A stretch of DNA of 6,774 bases from positions 1 to 6,774 of the forward strand of contig JBKPDV010000105.1 of the NCBI GenBank assembly GCA_046728075.1, written 5' to 3'. How positions within the stretch are numbered: the first letter of the stretch is position 1; each line of letters opens with the position of its first letter. Origin of the DNA: JBKPDV01 sp046728075. GTDB taxonomy: Bacteria; Acidobacteriota; Thermoanaerobaculia; UBA5066; Gp7-AA6. Of this stretch, positions 1 to 5,968 are shown one piece after another. The translations under genes were made by a program, and so were the position numbers. The notes beneath the pieces were generated by a model, which was not told the origin of the DNA, made no database searches, and worked only from the letters and a program-made list of their open reading frames with translations.

Positions 1-734
1 AAGTAGAGCTGGTACGTATAGCCGAGCATGCACAGCCAGGCATCGAGGCTCGAGAGGGCGGCCGGGGTCTCCAGAGCCGGGTCGATCACGGCGGCAATCG
101 TGTCCGCGACGAGGACCTTCTTGACCATCCCGATCGTGAAAAAGGAGAAACCGGCTTCGAGGTTGGCGCGCCGGTCGGCCTCACCGAGGCTCTCCAGGTC
201 CCCTTCCACCTGTCGAAAGCGGACGATCGGGCCCGCCACGAGCTGCGCAAAGAACGAGACGTAGCAAGCGAACTCGAAAAACTTGCGAGTCGGCACAATC
301 GTGCCTCGGTAGGAATCGACGATGTAAGTGATCGTGTGAAACGTGTAGAAGGAGATCCCGACCGGCAGGATGAGATCCATGGTCGGCAGCTGATAAGAAG
401 GCTGGACGACACGCACGAGAGACGAAAAGGAGCGCAGTGCGAAGTCACCGTATTTGAAGAGTCCCAGCACGAGAAGATCGAGCGTGACCGGAAGCACGAG
501 ACAAAGCCGTCTTCGTATCGGATCCCGCCAGCGCAGCATGCCGAGACCCGCCAGATAGCTGACCACGGTTGAAAACGCCATCAGCGCGCAGAACTTGTAG
601 TTCCACGTGGCGTAGAAGGCGTACCCCGTGAGGGTCAGCCAGATGTGCCTGCGAGCCGTGCCCTTCAGCGCCCAAAAGCCGACGTAGGCTAAGGGCAGGA
701 AGAGATACAGAAACCGCAGGCTGTTGAACAGCAT
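1..734 (-). CDS. MBOAT-family membrane O-acyltransferase, AlgI-like (partial, C-terminus cut off)
   Basis: The 244 visible residues read as the N-terminal half of an AlgI/DltB-type membrane-bound O-acyltransferase, a multi-pass inner-membrane protein that passes an acyl (usually acetyl) group to an exported polysaccharide or similar acceptor. Seen: hydrophobic segments at about residues 8-24, 31-64, 77-95, 121-139, 155-171, 196-216 and 232-244; the family-typical stretch LPVGISFYTFHTITYIVDSYRG starts at residue 123 (LPVGISFYTFH, then the IVDSYRG end); FFAQLVAGPIVR occupies 161-172. The window ends just after the GYTYQLY stretch, where AlgI proteins normally continue into the FDFSGYSDMA-like motif, so the catalytic histidine region is outside and cannot be checked. 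The ATG at 732-734 is the only sensible start, because an in-frame TAA lies 24 bases (8 codons) upstream with no alternative start between. No clear Shine-Dalgarno sequence is seen. It lies 83 bp downstream of the 2-oxoglutarate dehydrogenase gene on the same strand. Family assignment is firm; the acceptor is unknown, since alginate, peptidoglycan, teichoic acid and exopolysaccharide acylation use the same fold. Confidence 0.93.
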   Translation of the reverse strand, partial: MLFNSLRFLYLFLPLAYVGFWALKGTARRHIWLTLTGYAFYATWNYKFCALMAFSTVVSYLAGLGMLRWRDPIRRRLCLVLPVTLDLLVLGLFKYGDFALRSFSSLVRVVQPSYQLPTMDLILPVGISFYTFHTITYIVDSYRGTIVPTRKFFEFACYVSFFAQLVAGPIVRFRQVEGDLESLGEADRRANLEAGFSFFTIGMVKKVLVADTIAAVIDPALETPAALSSLDAWLCMLGYTYQLY

Positions 735-756
735 GAAAGCTTTCGCAAGATCTTAA

Positions 757-802
757 GGGGAATCTCCGCGGCGGGAGTCCCCCGGGTCGCAGCCGCGCGA
801 CC
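757..802 (-). terminator. Two small hairpins between kgd and the MBOAT gene; possible weak terminator
   Basis: The 83-bp gap between the end of the 2-oxoglutarate dehydrogenase gene and the MBOAT start contains two inverted repeats. The first read by the minus-strand transcript is GGTCGC (785-790) against GCGACC (797-802), a perfect 6-bp stem with a 6-base loop. The second is 757-766 against 773-782, a roughly 10-bp GC-rich stem with one mismatch and one wobble. Neither is followed on the minus strand by a run of T; the bases after the second hairpin read TTAAGATCTT. It is therefore not a convincing intrinsic terminator. It could attenuate read-through, stabilise the 3' end, or mean nothing in DNA this GC-rich. 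Confidence 0.25.
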
Positions 803-817
803 ACCCTGCGAGAAGCG

Positions 818-3800
818 TCAGCCGCCGAACGCGTCCGCGAGCAGGCGCACGAGCTCTTGCTTGTGGACGATCGCGTTGCCGGTGGCGGGAGAGGCAGACG
901 GCGCGCGGCCCGCGTAGCGCAGCGCCACGCTCGAGGGCAGGATCGCGCGGAGTCGGTCCTCGACGAACGTCCAGCCTCCCATGTTCCGTGCTTCTTCCTG
1001 TGCCCAGACGAGCTCGCGCGCGGCCGGGTAGGAGGCGATCAGGGCCCGCAGCTCGTCGGACGGGAAGGGATAGAACTGCTCCAGGCGCAAGAGCGCGGTC
1101 TTCTCGTCCTTGCGCTCCTGCCGGGCCTGGCGCAGGTCGTAGTGGATCTTGCCCGCCGAGAGGATCACGCGCTCCGCCGCTGACTTCTGCGGCCCGTCCG
1201 CGTCCTCGAGCAGCGGCCGGAAGCCGCCGGACGCGAACGCCTCGATCGGCGCGAAGGATGCGGGAAAGCGCAGAAGGCTCTTGGGCGTGAACAGGACGAG
1301 CGGCTTGGCCTCCCCCGCGCGCGTCTGGCGGCGCAGAACGTGGAAGTACTGGGCCGGCGTCGTGACGTTGCACACGCGCCAGTTCTCGTCGGCGGAAAGC
1401 TGCAGGTAACGCTCGATGCGCGCGCTCGAGTGCTCCGGCCCCTGCCCCTCGTAGCCGTGAGGCAACAGGAGCGTCAGCCGTGATTTTTCACGCCACTTGT
1501 CCTCGGCCGACGCGATGAACTGGTCGATCAAGACCTGCGCGCCGTTGGCGAAATCGCCGTACTGCGCCTCCCAGAGCACGAGCGCGTCGGGATAGTCGAC
1601 GCTGTATCCGTACTCGAACCCGAGCACGCTCGCCTCCGAGAGGGGGCTGTCGTAGATCTGGAACGATGCCTGTTCGGGTCCGAGCTGGCAGAGCGGCGTC
1701 ACCGTCTGCCCGGTCTTCGTGTCGTGGAAGACCACGTGCCGTTGCGAAAAGGTGCCTCGGGCCGAGTCCTGCCCCGACATCCGAATCGGCGTTTTCTCGA
1801 GCAGGATCGATCCGAACGCGAGCGCCTCGGCGGTCGCCCAGTCGAGCGGCAAGGAACCCTCGGCCATCTTCGCCCGGCGCGCGAGCTGCTGGACCATCTT
1901 CGGATTCAGGTTGAAGCCGGGGGGGACGGTCGTCAGAGCGCGGCCGATTCGCAGGAGCGTCTCGCGGGGCACGCCCGTGGAGACGATCTCGACTGAGCCG
2001 CGATCTCCCGGATGAGCCACCGGCGCCGAGCGGCCGGCGCGCTTGCCCGCCTCCTTGGCCGCGAGGAGCGCACGCTCGTAGGATTCCATCTGCCGCTTTT
2101 CGAGCGCCTCCACATCGGCCTCCGCGAGCGCTCCCTCCTTCACGAGCCTTCTCGCGTAGAGCGTCCGCACTCCCGGATGCTCCTGGATGCGCTTGTACAT
2201 CAGCGGCTGCGTATAGGTCGGCTCGTCCCCCTCGTTGTGGCCGTGCAGCCGGAAGCCGATCAGATCGACGACGATGTCCTTGTGAAATTCCTTGCGGTAG
2301 TCGAGCGCGATCTGCAGAACGCGCCACGCCGCCTCGGGGTCGTCTCCGTTGACGTGGAAGATCGGAACCTGCACGGATTTCGCGATGTCCGTCGAATAGA
2401 GGGAGGAGCGGCCGGCCGCCGGGTCCGTCGTGAAGCCGATCTGATTGTTGATGACGACGTGGATCGTGCCCCCCGTGCGGTATCCGCGCAGCTGCGAGAG
2501 GTTGAAGATCTCCGCGACGATCCCCTGACCCGCGAACGCGGCGTCGCCGTGAAGAAGCACGGGCAGGACCTTTCCCCAGCTCTCTTCCCGAGGGAGTCCG
2601 GAGCGATCCTCGACGGCGCGCGCCATCCCCTCGACGATCGGATCGACCGCCTCCAGGTGGGACGGGTTCGAGGGGACGGAGATCCGGATCTGCCGCCCGC
2701 TCTCCGAAGTCCGGGTCGCGCTCGCGCCCTGGTGATATTTGACGTCCCCCTCGTCCGCCGGAAAGTCCGGGTGAACCGTCCCCTCGAAACCGGCGAAGAT
2801 GCGCTCGGCCGCGTTGCCGACGACGTTGGCGAGAATGTTCAACCTCCCGCGATGCGTCAGCCCCATCACCACGTCCCCGATGCCCCGCGAGGCCGCACCT
2901 TCGACGAGCTGGTCGAGCAGCGCGATCGCGGTCTCGGACCCTTCGATCGAGTAGCGCCGCTGGCCCAGAAAGCGGGTGCCCAGGAAACGCTCGAAGACCT
3001 CCGCGGCCACGAGGCGCTCGAGAATGCGCTTGCGCAGCGGCACGGGCAGGGGCTCCGGCTCCGCGCCGACCCGTTTTCGAACCCAGTACTTTTCCGTCGG
3101 GCTGGAGATGTGGCGGTACTCGATTCCGACCTTGCCGCAGTACACGCGGCGCATCAGCGCGATGATGTCGCGGAGCGGCATGTGGTCGCCCCCCGCGAGG
3201 CCGCCGGTCCAGAAAGATCGGTCGAGGTCCCAGATCGTGAGCCCGTACGTCTCCAGGGCGAGCTCCGGGTGGTGCTGCACGCGCATCAGGCGCAGCGGAT
3301 CGATGTCGGCGATCAAATGGCCGCGCACGCGGTAGGCGTTGATGAGCTCGAGCACGCGCGCCTGCTTCTCGATCTCGCCGCTGCGGCCGTCTCCGGAGAG
3401 GGCGGGATTGCGGTCGCGCGCCCAGTGCAGGGGCTGGTGGATCACTGCGAGGTCGGCGAAGGCCTTCTCGTAGAACTCGTGCTCGCCCAGCAGCAGCTCC
3501 TCGATGCGCGCGAGGAAGGCGCCCGACTCCGCTCCCTGAATGATCCGGTGATCGTACGTCGATGTGAAGGTGATGACCTTGCTGATCGCCAGCTGCAGGA
3601 GCGCTTCCGGGCTCATGGCGCGAAACTGCGCCGGGTACTCCATGGCGCCTGTCGCCACGATCACACCCTGGCCCGGCATGAGCCGAGGCACGGACGAGGT
3701 CGTTCCGAGCGTGCCGGGGTTCGTCAGCGAAATCGTGGTCCCCTCGAAGTCGGCAACCTGGAGCTTGCCCCGCCGAGCGCGGCCAATGACGTCGTCGACC

Positions 3801-4471
3801 GCCGCGACGAACTGCGAAAACGTCATTGCATCCGCCCCCTTGACGTTGGGGACGAGCAGCGTGCGTGACCCATCGGACTTTTCGACGTCGACCGCGAGGC
3901 CGAAGTTGACCCGCTCCCGGTGAATCCGGGACGCCACTCCGCCGGAAGAGTCGTAGGAGTCGTTCAAGCGGGGAAACGCCTTCAAAGCCTGCAGAATCGC
4001 CCAGGCGACCAGATGTGTGACGGAGACCTTGCTCCCCTCGTTGGAGGCGCGCCATTCGTTGATGACCCGGCGGTTCTCTTCCAGGAGCTTGACGGGAATC
4101 TGACGCTGCGACGTCGCGGTCGGGACCTGGAGGCTCGCCTCCATGTTCTCCGCGACGCGCAGAGCTCCGCCGCGGATCGGCTGCCGCTCCTCCCCCTCGC
4201 GCAGCGAGCGCGGCGCGACGACCTCACTCTCGGCCTTCGGCTCTGACTTCGTGCGCTCAGGGGCCGCGACGGCTTCGCCTTTCGCCGTTCGCCCTTCGCC
4301 CTCCGCCGGACTCTCCCCCAGCCGCTCCTGGAAAAACTGGCGCCACTCCTCGTCCACCGCCGTCGGGTTGGCGCGCCAGCGCGCGAGAAGATCGGCCACG
4401 TAGCTCGCGTTCTCGCCGAACTCGGCGACGAGCTCTTCGGTCAGATCGACTTCGGTCTTCTCGGTGGCCAT
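818..4471 (-). CDS. kgd: Multifunctional 2-oxoglutarate dehydrogenase/decarboxylase, fused E2-E1 (Kgd/OdhA type)
   Basis: This 1217-residue enzyme catalyses the thiamine diphosphate (ThDP)-dependent decarboxylation of 2-oxoglutarate in the TCA cycle, feeding succinyl-CoA formation, or succinic semialdehyde when acting alone. Its length matches mycobacterial Kgd (about 1230) rather than E. coli SucA (933), because an E2 succinyltransferase core is fused ahead of E1. Domains: N-terminal helix of the E1o family at 10-52 (FGENASYVADLLARW, WRQFF); charged Glu/Lys/Ala-rich linker at about 53-100; E2 catalytic core at about 101-340 with SLTNPGTLGT (248-257) and STYDHRIIQGAESG (304-317); E1 at about 365-1217. 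E1 motifs: HRGRLN (540-545), KYHQG (578-582), SNPSHLEAVDP (601-611), the ThDP/Mg site HGDAAF (641-646) with NNQ (675-677), GHNEGDEP (744-751), SGQDSARGTFSQRH (899-912), WEAQYGDFANGAQ (967-979) and LPHGYEGQGPEHSS (1003-1016). No lipoyl or peripheral-subunit-binding domain is present, so a separate lipoylated E2 and an E3 must be encoded elsewhere. The ATG at 4469-4471 sits directly before the conserved helix; the frame stays open for 450 more codons upstream, but that part is antisense to the peptidase gene and has no family similarity. No Shine-Dalgarno sequence lies at normal spacing. Identity is very secure; whether it works mainly as dehydrogenase or decarboxylase cannot be told. Confidence 0.97.
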   Translation of the reverse strand: MATEKTEVDLTEELVAEFGENASYVADLLARWRANPTAVDEEWRQFFQERLGESPAEGEGRTAKGEAVAAPERTKSEPKAESEVVAPRSLREGEERQPIRGGALRVAENMEASLQVPTATSQRQIPVKLLEENRRVINEWRASNEGSKVSVTHLVAWAILQALKAFPRLNDSYDSSGGVASRIHRERVNFGLAVDVEKSDGSRTLLVPNVKGADAMTFSQFVAAVDDVIGRARRGKLQVADFEGTTISLTNPGTLGTTSSVPRLMPGQGVIVATGAMEYPAQFRAMSPEALLQLAISKVITFTSTYDHRIIQGAESGAFLARIEELLLGEHEFYEKAFADLAVIHQPLHWARDRNPALSGDGRSGEIEKQARVLELINAYRVRGHLIADIDPLRLMRVQHHPELALETYGLTIWDLDRSFWTGGLAGGDHMPLRDIIALMRRVYCGKVGIEYRHISSPTEKYWVRKRVGAEPEPLPVPLRKRILERLVAAEVFERFLGTRFLGQRRYSIEGSETAIALLDQLVEGAASRGIGDVVMGLTHRGRLNILANVVGNAAERIFAGFEGTVHPDFPADEGDVKYHQGASATRTSESGRQIRISVPSNPSHLEAVDPIVEGMARAVEDRSGLPREESWGKVLPVLLHGDAAFAGQGIVAEIFNLSQLRGYRTGGTIHVVINNQIGFTTDPAAGRSSLYSTDIAKSVQVPIFHVNGDDPEAAWRVLQIALDYRKEFHKDIVVDLIGFRLHGHNEGDEPTYTQPLMYKRIQEHPGVRTLYARRLVKEGALAEADVEALEKRQMESYERALLAAKEAGKRAGRSAPVAHPGDRGSVEIVSTGVPRETLLRIGRALTTVPPGFNLNPKMVQQLARRAKMAEGSLPLDWATAEALAFGSILLEKTPIRMSGQDSARGTFSQRHVVFHDTKTGQTVTPLCQLGPEQASFQIYDSPLSEASVLGFEYGYSVDYPDALVLWEAQYGDFANGAQVLIDQFIASAEDKWREKSRLTLLLPHGYEGQGPEHSSARIERYLQLSADENWRVCNVTTPAQYFHVLRRQTRAGEAKPLVLFTPKSLLRFPASFAPIEAFASGGFRPLLEDADGPQKSAAERVILSAGKIHYDLRQARQERKDEKTALLRLEQFYPFPSDELRALIASYPAARELVWAQEEARNMGGWTFVEDRLRAILPSSVALRYAGRAPSASPATGNAIVHKQELVRLLADAFGG

Positions 4472-4482
4472 CGGAACCGAGA

Positions 4483-4488
4483 ATTCTA
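4483..4488 (-). promoter_or_regulatory. Possible -10 element (TAGAAT) for kgd
   Basis: On the minus strand this reads TAGAAT, one mismatch from TATAAT. It ends 11 bases before the kgd ATG, so transcription would start within a few bases of the start codon and give a very short leader. That would agree with the lack of a Shine-Dalgarno sequence near the ATG (the nearest purine run, GGAGAAG, is about 19 bases upstream). No -35 match is seen at normal spacing, so this is only a candidate. Confidence 0.2.
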
Positions 4489-4540
4489 TTCTTCTCCGGG
4501 CCGACCGGGGTATGCGCGGCGCTGGTAGGATTCCGGCAAA

Positions 4541-4544
4541 GAGG
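4541..4544 (+). promoter_or_regulatory. Ribosome binding site deciding the TTG start of the peptidase gene
   Basis: GAGG at 4541-4544, within AAAGAGGA, lies 8 bases before the TTG at 4553. This supports TTG as the initiator. The nearby ATG at 4545-4547 is in another frame and meets TGA after three codons (ATG TTC GAT TGA). The peptidase frame is closed by TAG at 4526-4528, and no ATG or GTG occurs in frame between that stop and 4553. Confidence 0.6.
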
Positions 4545-4552
4545 ATGTTCGA

Positions 4553-5968
4553 TTGAGAAGCGTCGCGCTCTGTCTTCTGCTGGGCGCCTGCGCGCGATCC
4601 CTTCCGGCCTCCGACTCCGCGCTCGCGCCCGATATCCGGGCCACCGCCGAGTCGCTGCGCGAGAGGGCCTTCTCGGGCTCGGAGGCCACGCGCTGGGTCC
4701 GCGAGCTGACCGATCACGTCGGGCCCCGACTGGCGGGCTCCCCGGGCGATGGCGCGGCCGTCGCCTGGGCGCTGGCGACGCTGAAGGCCCAGGGGTTCGC
4801 GCGGATCCGGGCCGAGAAGGTCGTGGCCCATGTCTGGAAAAGGGGCGCGGAGTCCGGCGAGATCACGGCGCCTTCCAGGCAGCCGCTCGCGCTGACCGCG
4901 CTGGGCGGGAGCGTCGCGACTCCGGCGGGCGGACTCGAGGCGGAGGTCCTCGAAGTCGCCTCGCTCGAAGCCCTGGACGCCAAGGGCGAGGCCGCCCGCG
5001 GAAAGATCGTCTTCTTCAACAAGAAAATGGAGCGAGGCGGCGACTTCTCCGGCTACGGCCGCGCGGTCGACGTGCGCGGAGCCGGCCCGTCTCGGGCGGC
5101 CAGGTACGGCGCGGCGGGCGTGCTGATCCGCTCGATCGGCACCGACCACAACCGAACGCCTCACACCGGCGCGCTGAAGTACGAGGAGGGTCTCCCGAAG
5201 ATCCCCGCGGCGGCGCTCGCGATTCCGGACGCGGAGCTGCTCGAACGCTTGGGGCGCGAAGGCAAGCCCGTGCGCGTCCGCTTCACCCTGGCCTGCCGGT
5301 CGGAGGCGGACACGGAGACGGCCAACGTCATCGGTGAGATTCCGGGGCGGGAGAAGCCGGAAGAGATCGTGCTGCTCGGGGCGCACCTGGACTCCTGGGA
5401 TCTCGGCACGGGCGCCATCGACGATGGAACAGGATGCGCGATCGTCCTCGAGGCCGCCCGCCTCATTGGCCATCTTCCGCGGCGGCCGCGGCGGACGATC
5501 CGGGTCGTGCTCTTCGCTAACGAAGAGAATGGCCTCGCGGGGGCACTCGCCTACAGTGACGCGCATCAATCCGAGCTCGCGCGTCACGTCGCCGCTCTCG
5601 AGTCGGACAGCGGCACCGGAAGGCCGACCGGCCTCTCCTGGAACGCCGGTCCCTCCGCGGAACCGCTCGTTGCCGAGATCGCGACGATCCTCGCGCCGGT
5701 GGGCGCCGGCCGGGCGACCGGGGGCGCCTCGGGAGGCGCGGATCTTTCCCCTCTGAGACCGGCGGGCATCCCGCTCTTCGCGCTCGACCAGGATTCCTCC
5801 CGGTATTTCGATTACCACCACACAGCCAACGACACCTTCGACAAGGTCGACCCGCCTTCGCTCGATGCCAACGTCGCCGCGGTCGCGGCCTTCGCTTACG
5901 TCGCCGCCGAGATTCCGCGTCCCTTCGAAAAGATCCCGGAGGCCGCTCGAAAAACGCCCGGATCGTGA
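4553..5968 (+). CDS. M28-family zinc metallopeptidase with PA domain, carboxypeptidase Q-like, probable lipoprotein
   Basis: This 471-residue protein is a co-catalytic two-zinc exopeptidase of family M28, closest in layout to carboxypeptidase Q, which releases residues from short peptides. Seen: a short hydrophobic N-terminus with lipobox LGAC (residues 10-13), predicting lipidation at Cys13 and an envelope location; a protease-associated (PA) insert at about 125-235; then the catalytic core. All expected metal and catalytic residues are present: H278 in GAHLDSWD, bridging D290 in GAIDDGTG, E324-E325 in ANEENG (general base and zinc ligand), D352 in ESDSG and H423 in YHHTANDTFD. The start is TTG, backed by GAGG eight bases upstream; no other start fits. 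A signal of only 12 residues before Cys13 is short, so lipidation is probable, not certain. Its stop overlaps the start of the exporter ATPase gene, implying one transcript. Activity on dipeptides or peptides is family knowledge; the natural substrate is unknown. Automatic annotation may label it M20/M25/M40 metallo-hydrolase or M28 aminopeptidase. Confidence 0.93.
   Translation: MRSVALCLLLGACARSLPASDSALAPDIRATAESLRERAFSGSEATRWVRELTDHVGPRLAGSPGDGAAVAWALATLKAQGFARIRAEKVVAHVWKRGAESGEITAPSRQPLALTALGGSVATPAGGLEAEVLEVASLEALDAKGEAARGKIVFFNKKMERGGDFSGYGRAVDVRGAGPSRAARYGAAGVLIRSIGTDHNRTPHTGALKYEEGLPKIPAAALAIPDAELLERLGREGKPVRVRFTLACRSEADTETANVIGEIPGREKPEEIVLLGAHLDSWDLGTGAIDDGTGCAIVLEAARLIGHLPRRPRRTIRVVLFANEENGLAGALAYSDAHQSELARHVAALESDSGTGRPTGLSWNAGPSAEPLVAEIATILAPVGAGRATGGASGGADLSPLRPAGIPLFALDQDSSRYFDYHHTANDTFDKVDPPSLDANVAAVAAFAYVAAEIPRPFEKIPEAARKTPGS

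Larger units (their letters stand above)
4472..4552. promoter_or_regulatory. Divergent intergenic region between kgd and the peptidase gene
   Basis: These 81 bp must hold the promoters of both divergent genes, unless one starts inside the other. It is locally AT-richer than its surroundings near 4480-4495. Seen: an 8-bp perfect palindrome AGAATTCT at 4480-4487, an imperfect palindrome with CCGG arms at about 4496-4508, and an in-frame TAG at 4526-4528 that limits how far upstream the peptidase could start. No strong paired -35/-10 set is visible for either direction. The closeness of the two starts makes shared control possible, but no operator is recognised. Confidence 0.5.

Noticed and set aside
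135..320. Considered a frameshift or pseudogene in the MBOAT gene, because the ATG-initiated open frames here are short and out of frame
   Set aside because: Reading from the ATG at 734 gives one uninterrupted frame to the left edge with conserved motifs throughout, so the gene is intact as far as it can be seen.
445..804. 119-codon minus-strand open frame at the MBOAT start
   Set aside because: It overlaps the MBOAT gene in another frame; the MBOAT frame has transmembrane segments and conserved motifs, this one does not.
753..1373. 206-codon minus-strand open frame spanning the end of kgd
   Set aside because: Out-of-frame shadow of the dehydrogenase C-terminus, with Arg/Pro/Ala-rich composition.
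2012..3868. 618-codon open frame on the plus strand
   Set aside because: It is antisense to the well-supported dehydrogenase and has a low-complexity composition rich in Arg, Val, Asp and Leu, with no recognisable motif.
1488..4055. 855-codon open frame on the minus strand
   Set aside because: It is an out-of-frame reading of the dehydrogenase coding sequence, dominated by Arg, Gly, Ala and Pro; the true frame carries all the family motifs.
4472..5821. In-frame upstream extension of the 2-oxoglutarate dehydrogenase reading frame by 450 codons
   Set aside because: It lies wholly antisense to the peptidase gene, is rich in Arg/Gly/Ala with no family resemblance, and the conserved E1 N-terminal helix begins right after the ATG at 4471. 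Stop codons are simply rare in this frame at high GC.
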